Source: Tolypeutes matacus
Lineage: Eukaryota; Chordata; Mammalia; Cingulata; Chlamyphoridae
Direction: 5' to 3'
Length of the DNA: 64,000 bases
Assembly: GCA_026826555.1 (NCBI GenBank)
Contig: JAKSZT010054583.1
Coordinates: 174,606 to 238,605 of the forward strand
Both the position numbers and the translations under genes were made by a program. Shown in pieces: positions 37,686 through 49,466 of the stretch; the first letter of the stretch is position 1, and each line of letters begins with the position of its first letter. The notes under the pieces are model-generated. The model was not told where the DNA came from. It searched no databases and saw nothing but the letters and a program-made list of their open reading frames with translations.

Positions 37686-38050
37686 TTGTTATTTTATGCT
37701 TTTTTAAAAAAGCATCCATTCTAATGGGTATGAAATGGTATCTCATTGTGGTTTTGATTTGCTTTTCTCTGATGGCTAATGATGTTGAGCATCTTTTCAT
37801 GTGCTTTCTGGCCATTTGTATATCTTCTTTGAAGAGGTGTCTATTTAAGTCTTTTTCTCATTTTTTTAAATTGGGTTGTTTGTCTTTTTTCTAGTTAAGT
37901 TGTAGGATTTCTTTATATATTCTGGTTATTAAACCTTTATCAGATATGTGGTTTCCAAATACTCTATTGTGTAGGTTGTTTTACTTTCATGATAAAGTCC
38001 TTTGAATCACAAATTTTTAAATTTTGTTTTAAATTTTGATGAAGTCCCAT

Positions 38051-38236
38051 TTATCTATTTTTTCCTTTGTTGCGTGTGCTTTGGGTATAAAGTCTAAGAA
38101 ACCATTTCCTAAGCACTAGGTAGTGAAGATACTTTCCTATATTTTCTCCTAAGAGTTTGGTAGTTCTGGCTCTTATATTTAGGTCTTTGGTCCATTTGGG
38201 GTTGATTTTTGTATAAGGTGTGAAGTAGGGTTCCAC
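38051..38236 (-). pseudogene. L1 ORF2p fossil (post-RT region)
   Basis: The minus-strand frame reads 'FTPYTKINPKWTKDLNIRAR' and 'KLLGENIGK', text found downstream of the RT domain in L1 ORF2p. It abuts the (TTTTA)n tract. Confidence 0.85.
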
Positions 38237-38239
38237 GTT

Positions 38240-38332
38240 CTTTATTTTATTTTATTTTATTTTATTTTATTTTATTTTATTTTATTTTATTTTATTATTT
38301 TATTTTATTTTATTTTGTTTTATTTTATTTTT
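38240..38332. repeat. (TTTTA)n microsatellite inside L1 ORF2
   Basis: About 18 units of ttatt/tttta with two small interruptions, lying between L1 words 'gtagggttccacgttc' and 'tttgcaaatggaaac'. Confidence 0.95.
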
Positions 38333-39244
38333 GCAAATGGAAACCCAGCTTTCTAAGCACCATTTGTTGAAAAGACTATTTTTTTTCCCAATGAAATGGT
38401 ATTTTCCTCCTTGTCAAAAGTCAGTTGGATATAAATGTAAAGGTTGGTTTCTGAGCTCTCAATTCTATTCCATTGATTTCTATGTCTGCACTTGTGCCAC
38501 TACCATGCTTTTTTGATTACTGTGATTTTCTAATAAGTTTTAAAATAGGGAAGTGTGAGTCCTTCAAAGTCATTTTTCTTTTACAAGATGTTTTTGGCTA
38601 TTCTGAGACCCTTACACTTTCATATAAATTTGATGACTGGCTTTTCCATTACTGCAAAGATGATTGTTGGAAGTTTGATTGATATTGCATTGAATCTGTA
38701 AATCACTTTGGGTAGGATTGACATCTTAACAATATTTAGTCTTCCCAATCCATGAACATGGAATGTCCTTCCATTTATTTAGGACTTCTTTCAGTAATGT
38801 TTTATAGTTTTCTGTGTACAAGTCCTTTACATCTTGTTTAAATTTATTCCTAGGCATTTGATTTTTAAGTTGCTATTGTAAATAGAATTTTTTTCTTGAT
38901 TTTTTCCCCAATTCTTTATTAATTTTGTATAGAAACATTACTGATTTTTGATTGTTGATATTGTACCCCAACACTTTGCTGAATTCATTTATTAGCTCTA
39001 GGAGCTTTGTTGTGGCTCTTTCAGGATTTTCTGTATATAGGATCATATAATTTGCAAATAGGGAATATTTACTTCTTCCTTTTCAACTTGGATGCCTTTT
39101 AGGTCTTTCTTTATGGTTTTGCTCTGGCAAGAATTTCCAGTACATTGTTGAATAACATGTGGTGACAGTGGGCATGCTTGTCTTGTTCAGTCTCTGCCTT
39201 TTGACTGGAGAGTTTAATTCATTTACATTTAAAGCCATTACTGT

Positions 39245-39855
39245 TGCATTAGTCAGCCAAAGGGGTGCTGATGCAAAGGGCATTTATTTGAGGTAGAAGC
39301 TTACAGTTACCAGGCCCTAAAGAGTCCAACTCAAGGGACCATAAGAGGTACTTGCTCACCCAAAGTCTGTTGCCACAGGTTGAAGCAAGATGGCGGGTGG
39401 TGTCTGCAAGGGTTCAGCCTTCCTCTTTTCTTTTAAGGCTCCGTGATCCCAGCTTCTTCTGATCTCAGCTGTAGGTTGGCATAAGACTTGTCTCGCTTCC
39501 CCTGGGGCTTGTTTCTTTACGGGCTCAGCTGCTCTGTTAGCTTCACAATGTCAGTTGTAAACTATCAGGATGATCTCTCTTCATGGGGCTGCAGGATACT
39601 CTGTGTATCTTTTCTGTGTGTATCTACTTCGTGTGAGAGTCTGTTTTATCAGCTCATCAAGGGGGCTTGGACACAACACTGAGTCTCACTCTAATTATGT
39701 GGTTGAATCAAAGTCCTAATCTTAACATAATTAAATTGGACATCTCAGCTGAATCTAATACAATCAAAGGGTTTTCATGCCCAGAGGAACAGACCAGTTT
39801 ACAAACATAATCTATATCTCTTTTTGGAATTCATAAATTATATCAAACTGCCACA
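39245..39855 (-). mobile_element. Solo LTR nested in the L1
   Basis: TG...CA ends ('tgcattagtcagcc' to 'aaactgccaca') with perfect 5-bp duplications 'actgt' (39240-39244 and 39856-39860). Removing it rejoins L1 text. On the minus strand an 'aataaa' lies near the 3' end (plus-strand 'tttatt' at about 39284), which sets the orientation. 611 bp, no internal coding region. Confidence 0.88.
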
Positions 39856-40959
39856 ACTGTTAATGCTGAATTTCTTCTGCCAATTTGCTATTTAGACTTT
39901 GTTAAATCTTATACCTTTTTTGTCCCTTAATTCTCACATCAATTCCTACTTTTATATTTATTTGATTTTTTGTGTGTTATTCCATATTAAGAGCCACTCT
40001 TTTCTACCTGGATATATTTTTCATATATATTTTCCTTGTTTTCACCATGGGGTTAAAATTTAGCATCCTAAATATATAACAACCATATTTGGTTTGATGC
40101 CAAATTGACTTCAATAGCATACACTTATGCTTTTCCTATTTCCCTCCATCCCCTCACCTTTTTTGGAGTTTGAATGCCCCCTGTTTAAAGCAGTCAAGAC
40201 TTTGCCCTACACTGTCCACTTTTATAGTTTCTTATACTCTTTTCATTGGCTGGAACTATTTCATCCAGATAACAATTTTTGGGAAAGGGAGTGAGGCAGT
40301 TTCTAAGTCCGTCTTTCTCAGTTGAAACTGATTAAGAGACTCACAAACAGAGGCAGACTGGCTTCAAAGTGCCATGGGGAGGGGATCACGAAGCTCACCA
40401 AGAGCTTCTCCCACAGCTTCCTAAAGCTGAGCTTTCTTAACTTGCCTAGCATATGCAGCCCTTCAACTAACTGACCCCTCCCACAAGCTTGAAGAAGCTT
40501 AGCATCATTTGCTCTCCTTACTGCCACCTTTTTTCTAGGTGGGTTGGAACAATGGCTTCCCTAACAGCCAGACCCCAGATCTGTAGCCACTGATCAAAGA
40601 CTGTGATCAGTGATTGTCTGTTCCCACCCTGGACTTAGGGTAGAGGATTTTTATGTTTCTTTCTGTCATCAGTGAGCTAGCCAGGGGCAGAACCCATAGC
40701 CACGAGAGTGGATGGTGGGTGCTGATAACTTGCGTGAAGAGAGCAATATACTGTTCTTTGCTGTAATTTTCCAGCCTCTTCTCCCACTCTTCCCTGGATG
40801 CTGTATATTCCTCTACTGGCCTACAGAGTCTCAATATAGTTGTTTCAAAAGTCCCTGCCTGTTTAATAGTTGTTCTGGTCAAAGGATGGATCCTGGAGCT
40901 CCTTAACCTGCCATCTTCCTCCAATACTCCAATGGCTTACCATTTTTTTTTTTTTTTGA

Positions 40960-41110
40960 GATTAACTAACATTTATTGATTTCTTATTATGTCTAAGTAC
41001 TTGACATGCATTATCTTATTTAAGCCTCACCCCAAATCAGTAGATACCATTATCTCTATTTTACAGGAAAAACAAGCTGACTAACTTGCAAGATCACTAC
41101 TGAATCCAGA
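40960..41110 (+). mobile_element. MIR SINE relic
   Basis: 'tgacatgcattatcttatttaagcctcac', then 'ccattatctctattttacagg', is the MIR core. It begins just after the L1's right-hand target duplication. Confidence 0.7.
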
Positions 41111-42429
41111 TATTTTTGACTAAGGAAAAGATTATATATGTAAGCTAGGAGGCACATAGTGGAAGCTCCAACATTTTCTTTTCCCTTCAATTACTTACAT
41201 TTAACATATCACTCCATTACTTTTCTTGTTAGTATATATAGCTAATTATTCCTTAGAATTTTCAGTTAACATATAGGCAAACTCTTATTTCTTACTTAGT
41301 GCACTTTTGAAAACTTATTTTAAAAGACTACGGCTGACCTTTTTAAAAGACCACTCTGGAAGTTTTATGGTGAGAGGATTGCAGGTAGGCCAAATGGAAG
41401 TCCTAGACTATGGTGGTAGCTGAGCATATGGGGTAAAGTAGTTGGATTTGGGATAGTTTGAACCTAGAACCTAAAAGGACTTGCTAATACATTGGATATC
41501 AGTGTACGGAAAGAGGATAATCAATAATAACCACTGGGTTTTGTGCCTGATCAACTGAGTGGCTCCATTCTCTGAGATTATCTCTAAAGAGAGACGGGGG
41601 AAGAGTCTTAAAATATTTTGTATAAGAATTTTAAGGTTATATTTTGCATTTTAACATTGTCATAACAGAATAGAATTTGGTCAAAACAAGAATTGAGTCT
41701 ACTGGAGTGAGTCATACCAACTTGTATTAATCTAAAATAATTTGATTGTTTTTTCCTTGGCTGGAAGTTTGTTGTTGGGAATAGGGCAGTTATCACTTAT
41801 GAGGATAAAAAAAATCAGACACACAAAAAATGTAGGTTAGTGAGTGATTTTCTATAGCTCAAAAGTATTTTTACTTTTTAGAATTTGCCTTTATAGTTTT
41901 CCTTTTTCTGTCAGTGAATGAGATTGGATAATTTTTTATAGAGAATGATGAAAAACTAGTTTTCATTTGTTTGGGTGCTTTTCTTGAAGGTGCTTTAGAA
42001 ATCATCCAGTGTGACTCTCAATTTTATAGATGAGGGGGGGAAAAAGACTCAGAAATACACATATATTTAATCAACCAGTCCAGAGTAAATTGATCTTTTA
42101 GAATTCCAGTGTTTTGTTGTCATTGTTGTTTTGATTTTGTTTTTTCCCTACCATGATATAGAAAAATTACGATCCTTATTTATTAAACTTCAAATATATT
42201 GTAGTTTATCAAGCCATATCAAGTGTAACAAGCTGTATCATATATAATAAATCAATATCAAGTATAAGAACCATTAAATGAATTGAGGTGTATGCAAATA
42301 AAGACTTCCACAGTAATTGAAATTCTGTTTTTATCCTACTTTGAATATGTCTCATTATCTTGATAGTACTTTGTAAAATTTATCTGATATTCAGTTGACC
42401 TCCAGGAAATAATAATGGTGATAATGATA
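41111..42429. other. Intergenic sequence with an old unclassified repeat
   Basis: About 41335-41560 ('aaagaccactctggaag', 'ctatggtggtagctgag', 'gtgcctgatcaactgagtgg') resembles the same unclassified ancient repeat as 24089-24824. No gene is seen. Confidence 0.4.
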
Positions 42430-42655
42430 ATAATAGTTCAAAGTAAGTGTGTTAAGCTTTTTGTATCCATTGTTTTGTTGGATCCTCACAACAACCTTAA
42501 GATTCTGTTACAATTATTATCCCATTTGACAGATGGGGGCATTTAGACTGAGAGGCAAGGTAAATTGCCCCAAACCATACAGTTGTAAGTGGCAGGTTTA
42601 GGACCCAACCCCCAGGTCCAGCTGATGCCAACTCCATGCTGCCACACTAACCCAA
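42430..42655 (+). mobile_element. MIR SINE relic
   Basis: 'gatcctcacaacaaccttaag', 'ttatcccatttgacagatggggg', 'gccccaaaccatacagttgtaagtggcagg' and 'aggacccaacccccaggtc' form a nearly complete MIR. Confidence 0.8.
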
Positions 42656-43684
42656 TAATATTTCAGTAGCATGACTAAATTTAAATATTATATCATTAAA
42701 ACAGAGCAGTGTCAGATAAGAAGTAGAAAATATTTAGCTAGAGATTAATTCTCAAAAGTGCTGTGAAATGTAAGAACTATTTCAAGCATTTTACACATGA
42801 TTTTAAAGAATTGTCATTGTTGTATATTCCTGAAAATTTTAATAATTTGATTCTACACAGCTGATATAGAATCTGTGGAAAGAAACTAGAAAAATAGTAA
42901 GTCTCTTGTATTTTTAACTCTGCCCCATTATACATTATGCTTAATGAAATATGCATTGTGAAATATATGAAACATAAAGTTAATTCATTGCTCAAAGAAT
43001 AGTGATAATACTCTTTATTGAACACAAGCTTGATAGAGATAGCCTCTGATTACACACATGTATTTTTAAATATGATGCAAACTCTTTATTAAGGGTTGAA
43101 TCTTAGAATATTTTTCAAGCCAAAACATAAAAATTAGCAATTTTTTTCTTTGCTGCTTCCAAACACTCACGTTAAAATTTTCCATTTTGTGTCAAAGGGT
43201 ATTTGTGATTGCACGAATAGCTTTTAACTATCTTCATGCATTCCCTGATATTTGACCTGGGTTCGTGTACTAAGAAAACGATACATTTTTAAAATATAAC
43301 AATGTGTTTTAAAGGTGATGTCTGTAAAAGGTAAAAACATAAATTTGATCCTTAAAATTTTCCCTGCTTTTCTCCACCATCCACAGATTTTTATCTTGGC
43401 ATTCTCCTGGCTAAAAGCCTTCAATGGATCCTCATTTTTCCTCAAACTAAATAAGCAGTAGCTATCAACTACTGGATGTTTAATATGTGCTGGGCCCTTT
43501 GCATGTATTACTTCTAATTCTCCCATACCCGTCCTCCCCCTGCGGCAGTAAGGTTCAGGGAGCTAAACTTGGAAACCTGGTCTATCTGATTTTAAAACTT
43601 TTGTGTCCTTTTCCATTAGAAAATGATGGTTCCCAGTAGTAAATGCTTCCATTTATCAAGTGTCTTCAATGTTCCAGGCATGTC
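42656..43684. other. AT-rich intergenic sequence
   Basis: No gene. A short L2-like word lies near 43405-43440 ('ctggctaaaagccttcaatgg'). Confidence 0.45.
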
Positions 43685-43880
43685 TGAGTTCAAATCCCAG
43701 GTCAACCACATCCTTGCTGTGTGTCTTAGGGCACATTACATAAACTCTCTTAGCCTCAATTTCCTTACCTATAAAATACAGTAAATAAGAGTAACCTCAC
43801 TGAGTTATTAGGGGGACTAAAATGAATCATTTCATACATAACCTAGTTTATATAAATATATAATTAAATGTTGGCTATAA
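43685..43880 (-). mobile_element. MIR SINE relic
   Basis: Reversed MIR: 'gagttcaaatcccaggtc', 'ttgctgtgtgtcttagggcac', 'ctctcttagcctcaatttcctt' and 'ataaaatacagtaaataagagtaacc'. Confidence 0.8.
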
Positions 43881-44049
43881 TTATCATTTTTCTTGTGAAA
43901 TACTATTTATACTATAAAGCTATAAAGATAATATAATGAATATCAGAGTACTCACAATGAAACTTAAAAATTAAAAATACTATAAATACAGACAAAACAC
44001 ACATGCACCCATACCTGATTCCACTGACCTTTATTCTCCCCAAATACAG

Positions 44050-44396
44050 CTATTTATTTGTTTGGTGTTTTTCTTTCTCATGTATGTCTTTATTCATTTA
44101 CTACATGTATATATATTGTTAAACAATATATAGAACTGTTTTCAAATGTATTCTTATGAATGGGATCATACTCTATAAGTTCTTCTGTAACCTGCTGTTT
44201 ATGCTAAATATTATGTTTGAAAAATGAAAATAATCGATACATGAAGCTCTAGTTCATTTATTTTTCACTGCTATATAATTTTCTATTGTATGAATGAATA
44301 TACCACAGTTTCTTCACCCATTCTCTTGTTGATAGGCATTTAGGTTTATTTTCAAATTCTTGTTGTTCTAATAATAATAAAACGAGTATAAAAGTG
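44050..44396 (-). mobile_element. Old antisense L1 fragment
   Basis: 'gaatgggatcatactctataag', 'tttttcactgctatataattttctattg' and 'cacccattctcttgttgatagg' are reversed L1 3'-region words. It seems to resume at about 45487, after a MIR and a MER5A. Confidence 0.7.
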
Positions 44397-44399
44397 TTA

Positions 44400-44580
44400 C
44401 AAAACACGTTTGTTGTGCTTATTATGTCTCAGGAACTGTTCTAAGTGATTTACATACATAGTCTACAATGTACAGATGAAGAAACTGGGTCAGCTTCACA
44501 CAGATAGTATGTAGTGAAACTAGAAAATCAAAATCAGGCAATCAGGCTCAAGAATCCATTCTCTTAACCACATTCCTCCT
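44400..44580 (+). mobile_element. MIR SINE relic
   Basis: 'gtgcttattatgtctcaggaactgttctaagtg', then 'gtacagatgaagaaactggg', is the MIR core order. Confidence 0.7.
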
Positions 44581-44607
44581 TGAGCACATGTGAGAGCAAC
44601 TCTAAGA

Positions 44608-45483
44608 CTGTGGTTTTTAATCCTCGCTGCATATTAGAATCATCTGTGTACTGACGCCCATGCCTCTCCCAAGAAAAATTGAATCAAAATCTCTGGGGAT
44701 GGATTCTGGACATAAATATTTTTTTAATCTGATTTTTAAATTGAACTTTTTTTAGATAACTGTAAATTTACATGCAGTTGTAAAAAATAATACAAGCATA
44801 TCCCATTACCATTTACCCAGTTTCCCCCAATAGTACCAGGATTGCAAAACTATAGTACAATATCACAGCCACATGTCGTCGTATAACATGACATTAATAC
44901 AGTCCAGATAAAGAAGACTTCCATAACCACAAGGATGCTGCCTGTTGCCATTTTATTTCTACATCTATTTCCTTTACACTCCCACACCCTTCCTAACTTC
45001 TGGTAACTATTAAATCATTTCTCCATTTCTATAAGTTTGTCATTTCAAGAATGTTATATAAATGGAATCATATAATATGTAAACATTTGGGATTAACTTT
45101 TTTCACTCAACTTAATCCCCTTGAGATCCATAATCTCCAACTTGTGCATATCACTAGTACATTCTTTTTTATTGTACTGTTATTCCAGGTTATAGATGTA
45201 CCACAGTTTGTAAAAACATTAACCTATTGAAGGACATCTGGATTGTTTCCAGTTTGGGGCTAATACTTATAAAGATACTATGAACATTGGGTGTACAGGT
45301 TTTATGTGAACATTTTTTCCCTAATATCATATACAACCTAAATTTTTCCTTTAAAATAGGTTCTTATTTGTCTGGGATAAATGCCCAGGAATGCAATGCA
45401 GTTGCACACTTAGCTTTTAAAGAAACTTCCAAATGGCCCTGACATGAGTATTTTTAAAGCTCCCCATGTTTTGAGGATCACTG
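44608..45483 (+). mobile_element. MER5A-like hAT DNA transposon relic, split by an L1
   Basis: The left part (44608-44723) begins 'ctgtggtttttaatcc' and contains 'catattagaatcatctgtg'; the right part (45456-45483) is 'aaagctccccatgttttgaggatcactg', the other terminus. A 717-bp L1 piece sits between. It is a non-autonomous element with no coding capacity. Confidence 0.7.
44724..45440 (-). mobile_element. 5'-truncated antisense L1ME-like insertion in MER5A
   Basis: 'acatgcagttgtaaaaaataatacaag', 'cagtttcccccaatagtacc' and 'tttcaagaatgttatataaatgg' are typical reversed L1M 3' text. Flanks 'gacataaatattttt' (44709-44723) and 'gacatgagtattttt' (45441-45455) are a target duplication matching at 13 of 15. 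Confidence 0.8.
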
Positions 45484-45486
45484 TTT

Positions 45487-46470
45487 TAATGATGATACCT
45501 AGGAGTGGTATTGTTGGAATATAGGGCATATGCATCTTCAACTCGACTAGATTTTGGCAAAATTGGTTGCCAAAATGAATGAGCATTTTACATTCCTATA
45601 GGTAAATCTGTTGTCCCATCATTATCATCACTAAGTATTTTCAAATTTTTAATTTTTTTGCCATTTAATGGGTAGCTTATTGACATTTTATTTAAGTTTT
45701 ATTTTGCATCTCTCTAAATAAGATGGGCTTTCATCTTCTCTAAGTTGCCTTTTCTAAGTCGGTGCCTGCTTTTCAGTTTTTTCCTCTTTTGTCTTTTTCT
45801 TTATTGATTGGTATGACTTTTATCAACATATTTTGGACGCTAGATTTTTTTAGTTCTATGAATTGCAAATGGCTTCTCCTAGGCTATGACTTGTTCCTTC
45901 AGTTTGTGTATTTTGATTATCTGAAGTCTTTTTTTATTTTGGATGTCTAGCCAAATTTATAAAACATTTCTATTGTTAGTTTTGCTTTTATATCTTTGTA
46001 AGGATCTCTTTGTGAGGTCGTAAAGATATATTCCTCTTTTTTTTTCTAGAAGTTTTGACACTTCAAATTGTGATCTTTATTAAATGTGAGGACGGGATGA
46101 TCTTCAGTTGGATCATCAATTTTCCTAGGCCCTGTTTATTAAATGATCCATCTTTCCCCTACTAAGATGCAGGGATATATCTGCTATTTATCAGGTCCCC
46201 TTGAATGGTGTCTGTTTCTGGGCTCTCTATTTTGTTCCACTGATTTATTATTCTACCCTTGCAATGTTTTTATACTATTTTAATTATTATAGCATTATAC
46301 AAGTCACAGTATCTGCAGGAGCAAGAATCCTGCCTATTTCATTTTCAAAATTACCTTGATTATTCTTGGGTGTTTACACTTCAACATAAGTTTTAAGATC
46401 GTGTTTCTAAGTTTCCTACTGAACACTATTGGAATTTTAATTGAACTGATAGACTTTGGGGAGGGGCAAA
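45487..46470 (-). mobile_element. Old antisense L1 fragment (3' UTR/ORF2)
   Basis: It starts 'tgatacctaggagtggtattg', the likely continuation of 44050-44396. Later text includes 'ggtgtctgtttctgggctctct' and 'gttccactgatttatt', reversed ORF2. The same ORF2 region occurs again immediately to the right, so the end near 46470 is a join between two L1 copies. Confidence 0.65.
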
Positions 46471-47260
46471 CGGGCCATAGATGTGTAGGTTCATTTCTTG
46501 ACACTCAGCTCGGTTCCACTGACCTATATGTTATCCTTATAGATAGATAAGAGTACTGCTTTGATTACTTTAGCTTTGAGGTAAGATTTGAAATTGGAAA
46601 ATGTGAGACTACCAAATTTGTTCTGCTTTTGCCAGATTGTGTTGGTTATTTGGGACCTCTTTAGTTCCAGATGAATTGGAGGATCAGCTTTCCCATTTCT
46701 GCAAAATTTCTCCTGAAATTTTGATAGGTATTGCATTCAGTCTGTTGATTGCTTTGGGTAGAATTGACATCTCAACAATATTATGTCTATTTAAATGCGT
46801 GAAAACAGATGTCTTTCCATTTATTTAGGTCTTCTTTACTTTCTTTCAGCAATGCTTTGTAGCTTTCAGTATACAGTCTTTTACTTACTTGGTGAATTGT
46901 ATTCCTACATAGTTTATTCTTTTAAATGCTATTGTAAATGGAATTGTTTTATTAATTTCCATTTCAGATTATTCATTGCTGGTCTATAGAAACACAACTG
47001 GTTTTTTAATGTTAATCTTGTACCCTGAAACTTTACTGAATTCATTTATTGACTCTAATATATTTCCTTCAGATTCTTTGGGATTTTCTATACAAAGGAC
47101 ATGTCATCTGTGAATAAAGATAGTTTTACTTCTGCCTTTCCAATTTGGATGGCTTTTATTTAGTCCTTCTTTCTTTTCATTTATTCTTCTGACTTTATGG
47201 TACAAGATTTAAGTACACTTACATAGAGGGGGTAGAAGCAGACTTCCTGGCTCATTTTTG
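46471..47260 (-). mobile_element. Second antisense L1 ORF2 fragment
   Basis: 'cggttccactgacctatatg', 'gattgctttgggtagaattgac' and 'ttactgaattcatttattgac' are reversed ORF2 text. A 70-codon minus frame (46524-46736) reads 'LTFSNFKSYLKAKVIKAV', which fits ORF2p. It restarts upstream of where the previous fragment left off. Confidence 0.75.
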
Positions 47261-48283
47261 ACTTTTAAGAAAATTGTATGAACTCATCAACATCTTTCTC
47301 TGCAATCACCCTTAAAAGTAAAAGTCATTATCTATCTCAGAGTAAAATTAATTTTTTAACCTTATATAGTGATTTTAGCACCAATCTTGATTCTTTTATG
47401 TTTAATTTGAGGTTATAAATGTTATGTCTAAAAACTTTGAGACTATGAAACAGCCACAGATTAAATATTGCTAACATTATTTAATAAAATTCAGAATTTT
47501 TAAGATTTTTAACCTATAATTCATAATACAGGTTTACTAGAAAATTAATAACTGCATGGCTTCACTTTCACTAGATTTGTATTCTAGAAAGAGCATGTGA
47601 AAAAGAAAATACCAATGCTTAAGCACTTTTGCCTTCTCCTAGAATCAAATTAAAAGAAGCATCATTTTCTGAAGACATATTCATTGAAATGAAATCAAAG
47701 TAACAGGAATTCCTTGAAAAAAACTACCTCTGAATTTTATAGTAAACTGTATATAGGGTTAGATTTAAACCTAATAGAATCTCATAAAAAAATTGAACAA
47801 TTAGCATTGAATAATAGCCACATCGTCAAGGTATGTCTTTTTTTTTTTTTTTACTAGAAATTTGACTAAACCATTAATGTGACCATCTTTATCCTTAAAT
47901 TTTTTCAGAGTTCTAGACCAAACAAAAATATAGTCTGTTATTTCAGTTAGGGGAATATAATTAAATTATCACAGAAATAAAAACTACAAGCTCATTTGTC
48001 CTTTGTAAAGAAAACATCCATTATCATTATGAAAAAATTTCATATATCCATTTCAATACCAAACCATTTCCTATTAAATGTATATACTGAATGTTTTCAA
48101 ATTGTTAGCTTTTTTCCCCCCTGTTGCAACTAGAGATTACTCTGCGTTTTTGAGGCAGAAGTATAATTATATATCTGTAAGACAAATAAAAAAAACTCTT
48201 TGATATAGGAGCTTTGTGATGCTGTAATTTAAATTAGTTCAATATATTTATTTAAGAACTGGTAAGTCTCATACATTTGCTGT
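47261..48283. other. AT-rich intergenic sequence
   Basis: No gene or named repeat. A 15-base T run lies near 47838-47852. Confidence 0.5.
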
Positions 48284-48294
48284 TGTGCATTATT

Positions 48295-49410
48295 ATTTTG
48301 TTATTAGAGAAGTTGTGGGTTTACCAAACAATCAGGCATAACCTATAAAGTTCCTTATTATTAAAACTTTGTCTTAGTGTGGTACATTTGTTACAATTGA
48401 TGAAAGCACATTTTTATAATTGTACTATTAACTATAGTCCATGATTTAACTTAGGGTTCACTGTTTGTTATGTATCTTCCCATGGATTTTTTAAAAACTT
48501 TTATTCTAGTAACATATATATATATAAAAAATCCAAAACATCCTCCTTTTAAACACATTCAAATATATAATTCAGTGCTGTTAATTACATTCACACTGTT
48601 GTGTTATCATTATGACCATCCATTACAAAACTTCTCCATCATCCCAAATAGAAACTTTATACAATTTCAGCATTAGTTTGCTATTCCCTACTCCTATCCA
48701 TTCCCCTGGTAATCTGTAATTTAGATTCTGAATCTATGAGTTTACTCTTCTAATTATTTCATATAAGTGAGATCATACAATATTTGTCCTTTTGTGCCTG
48801 GCATATTTCATGCAACATGATGCCTTTAAGGTTCATCCCTATATGAGAATTTATTCTTTTTCGTGGCTGAATAATATTCCATTGTATGTATATACCACAT
48901 TTTGTTAATCCAGTAATTGGTTGCTGGACACTTGGGTTGCTTTCATAGTGAATAATGCCACTATGAACTTCACTGTGCAAATATCTGTTCAAATTCCTGC
49001 TTTCAATTCTTTTGGTATATACCTAGCAGTGGGATTGCTGGGTGATTTGATAATTCTATACATAGCTTTCTGAGGAACTGCCAAACCATCTTCCACAGGG
49101 TCTGTGCCATTTCATATTCCTATCTTTTTTTTTTTTAATGGTAGCCATTCTATTGGATGTGAAATGATATCTTATTGTGGTTTTAATTTGTACCGCCCAA
49201 ATGGCTATTGATGTTGAGCATCATGCCATGTGCTTTTTGGCCATTTATGTATATTCTTTGGAGAACTGTCTATTCAATTCTTTTACCCAATTTTTAACTG
49301 GATTACTTATCTTTTTATTGTTGAGTTGTAGGATTTCTTTATATATTCTAGATATTGAACCCTTATCAGAGATGTGGTTTACAAATATTTTCTTCCATTG
49401 TATAGGTTGC
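48295..49410 (-). mobile_element. 5'-truncated antisense L1 with target duplication
   Basis: An 11-bp perfect duplication 'tgtgcattatt' at 48284-48294 and 49411-49421. The left end 'ttagagaagttgtgggttta' and 'tgatgaaagcacatttttat' match the 3' UTR of the L1 at 36795, so both belong to one family. The right end holds the ORF2 C-terminal fossil. Confidence 0.88.
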
Positions 49411-49466
49411 TGTGCATTATTTTTCTCTAAAGTTAGCCTAGATAAATTTGAACAAATAATCCACAT
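49245..49466 (-). pseudogene. L1 ORF2p fossil
   Basis: The minus frame reads 'KISNPVKNWVKELNRQFSKE', characteristic L1 ORF2p text. It runs out of the element at its right end (49410), so the first codons are host DNA read through. Confidence 0.8.

Larger units (their letters stand above)
36795..40931 (-). mobile_element. Antisense L1, both ends present but internally deleted
   Basis: A perfect 15-bp duplication 'atggcttaccatttt' lies at 36780-36794 and 40932-40946. The left end is the reversed 3' UTR; ORF2 fossils follow; the right end is the L1 5' start, with a YY1-like 'gccatctt' at 40910-40917 on the plus strand. Without the nested LTR the element is about 3.5 kb, roughly half of a full L1. 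ORF1 is not seen. One junction seems to lie near 39190, where RT-region text jumps to a more upstream ORF2 region; another is probably near 40250, before the 5' UTR. Confidence 0.85.

Noticed and set aside
40607..40924. 105-codon minus-strand frame starting in the L1 5' end
   Set aside because: It lies in the L1 5' UTR and its ATG is part of the YY1-like site. No ORF1 domain is present.
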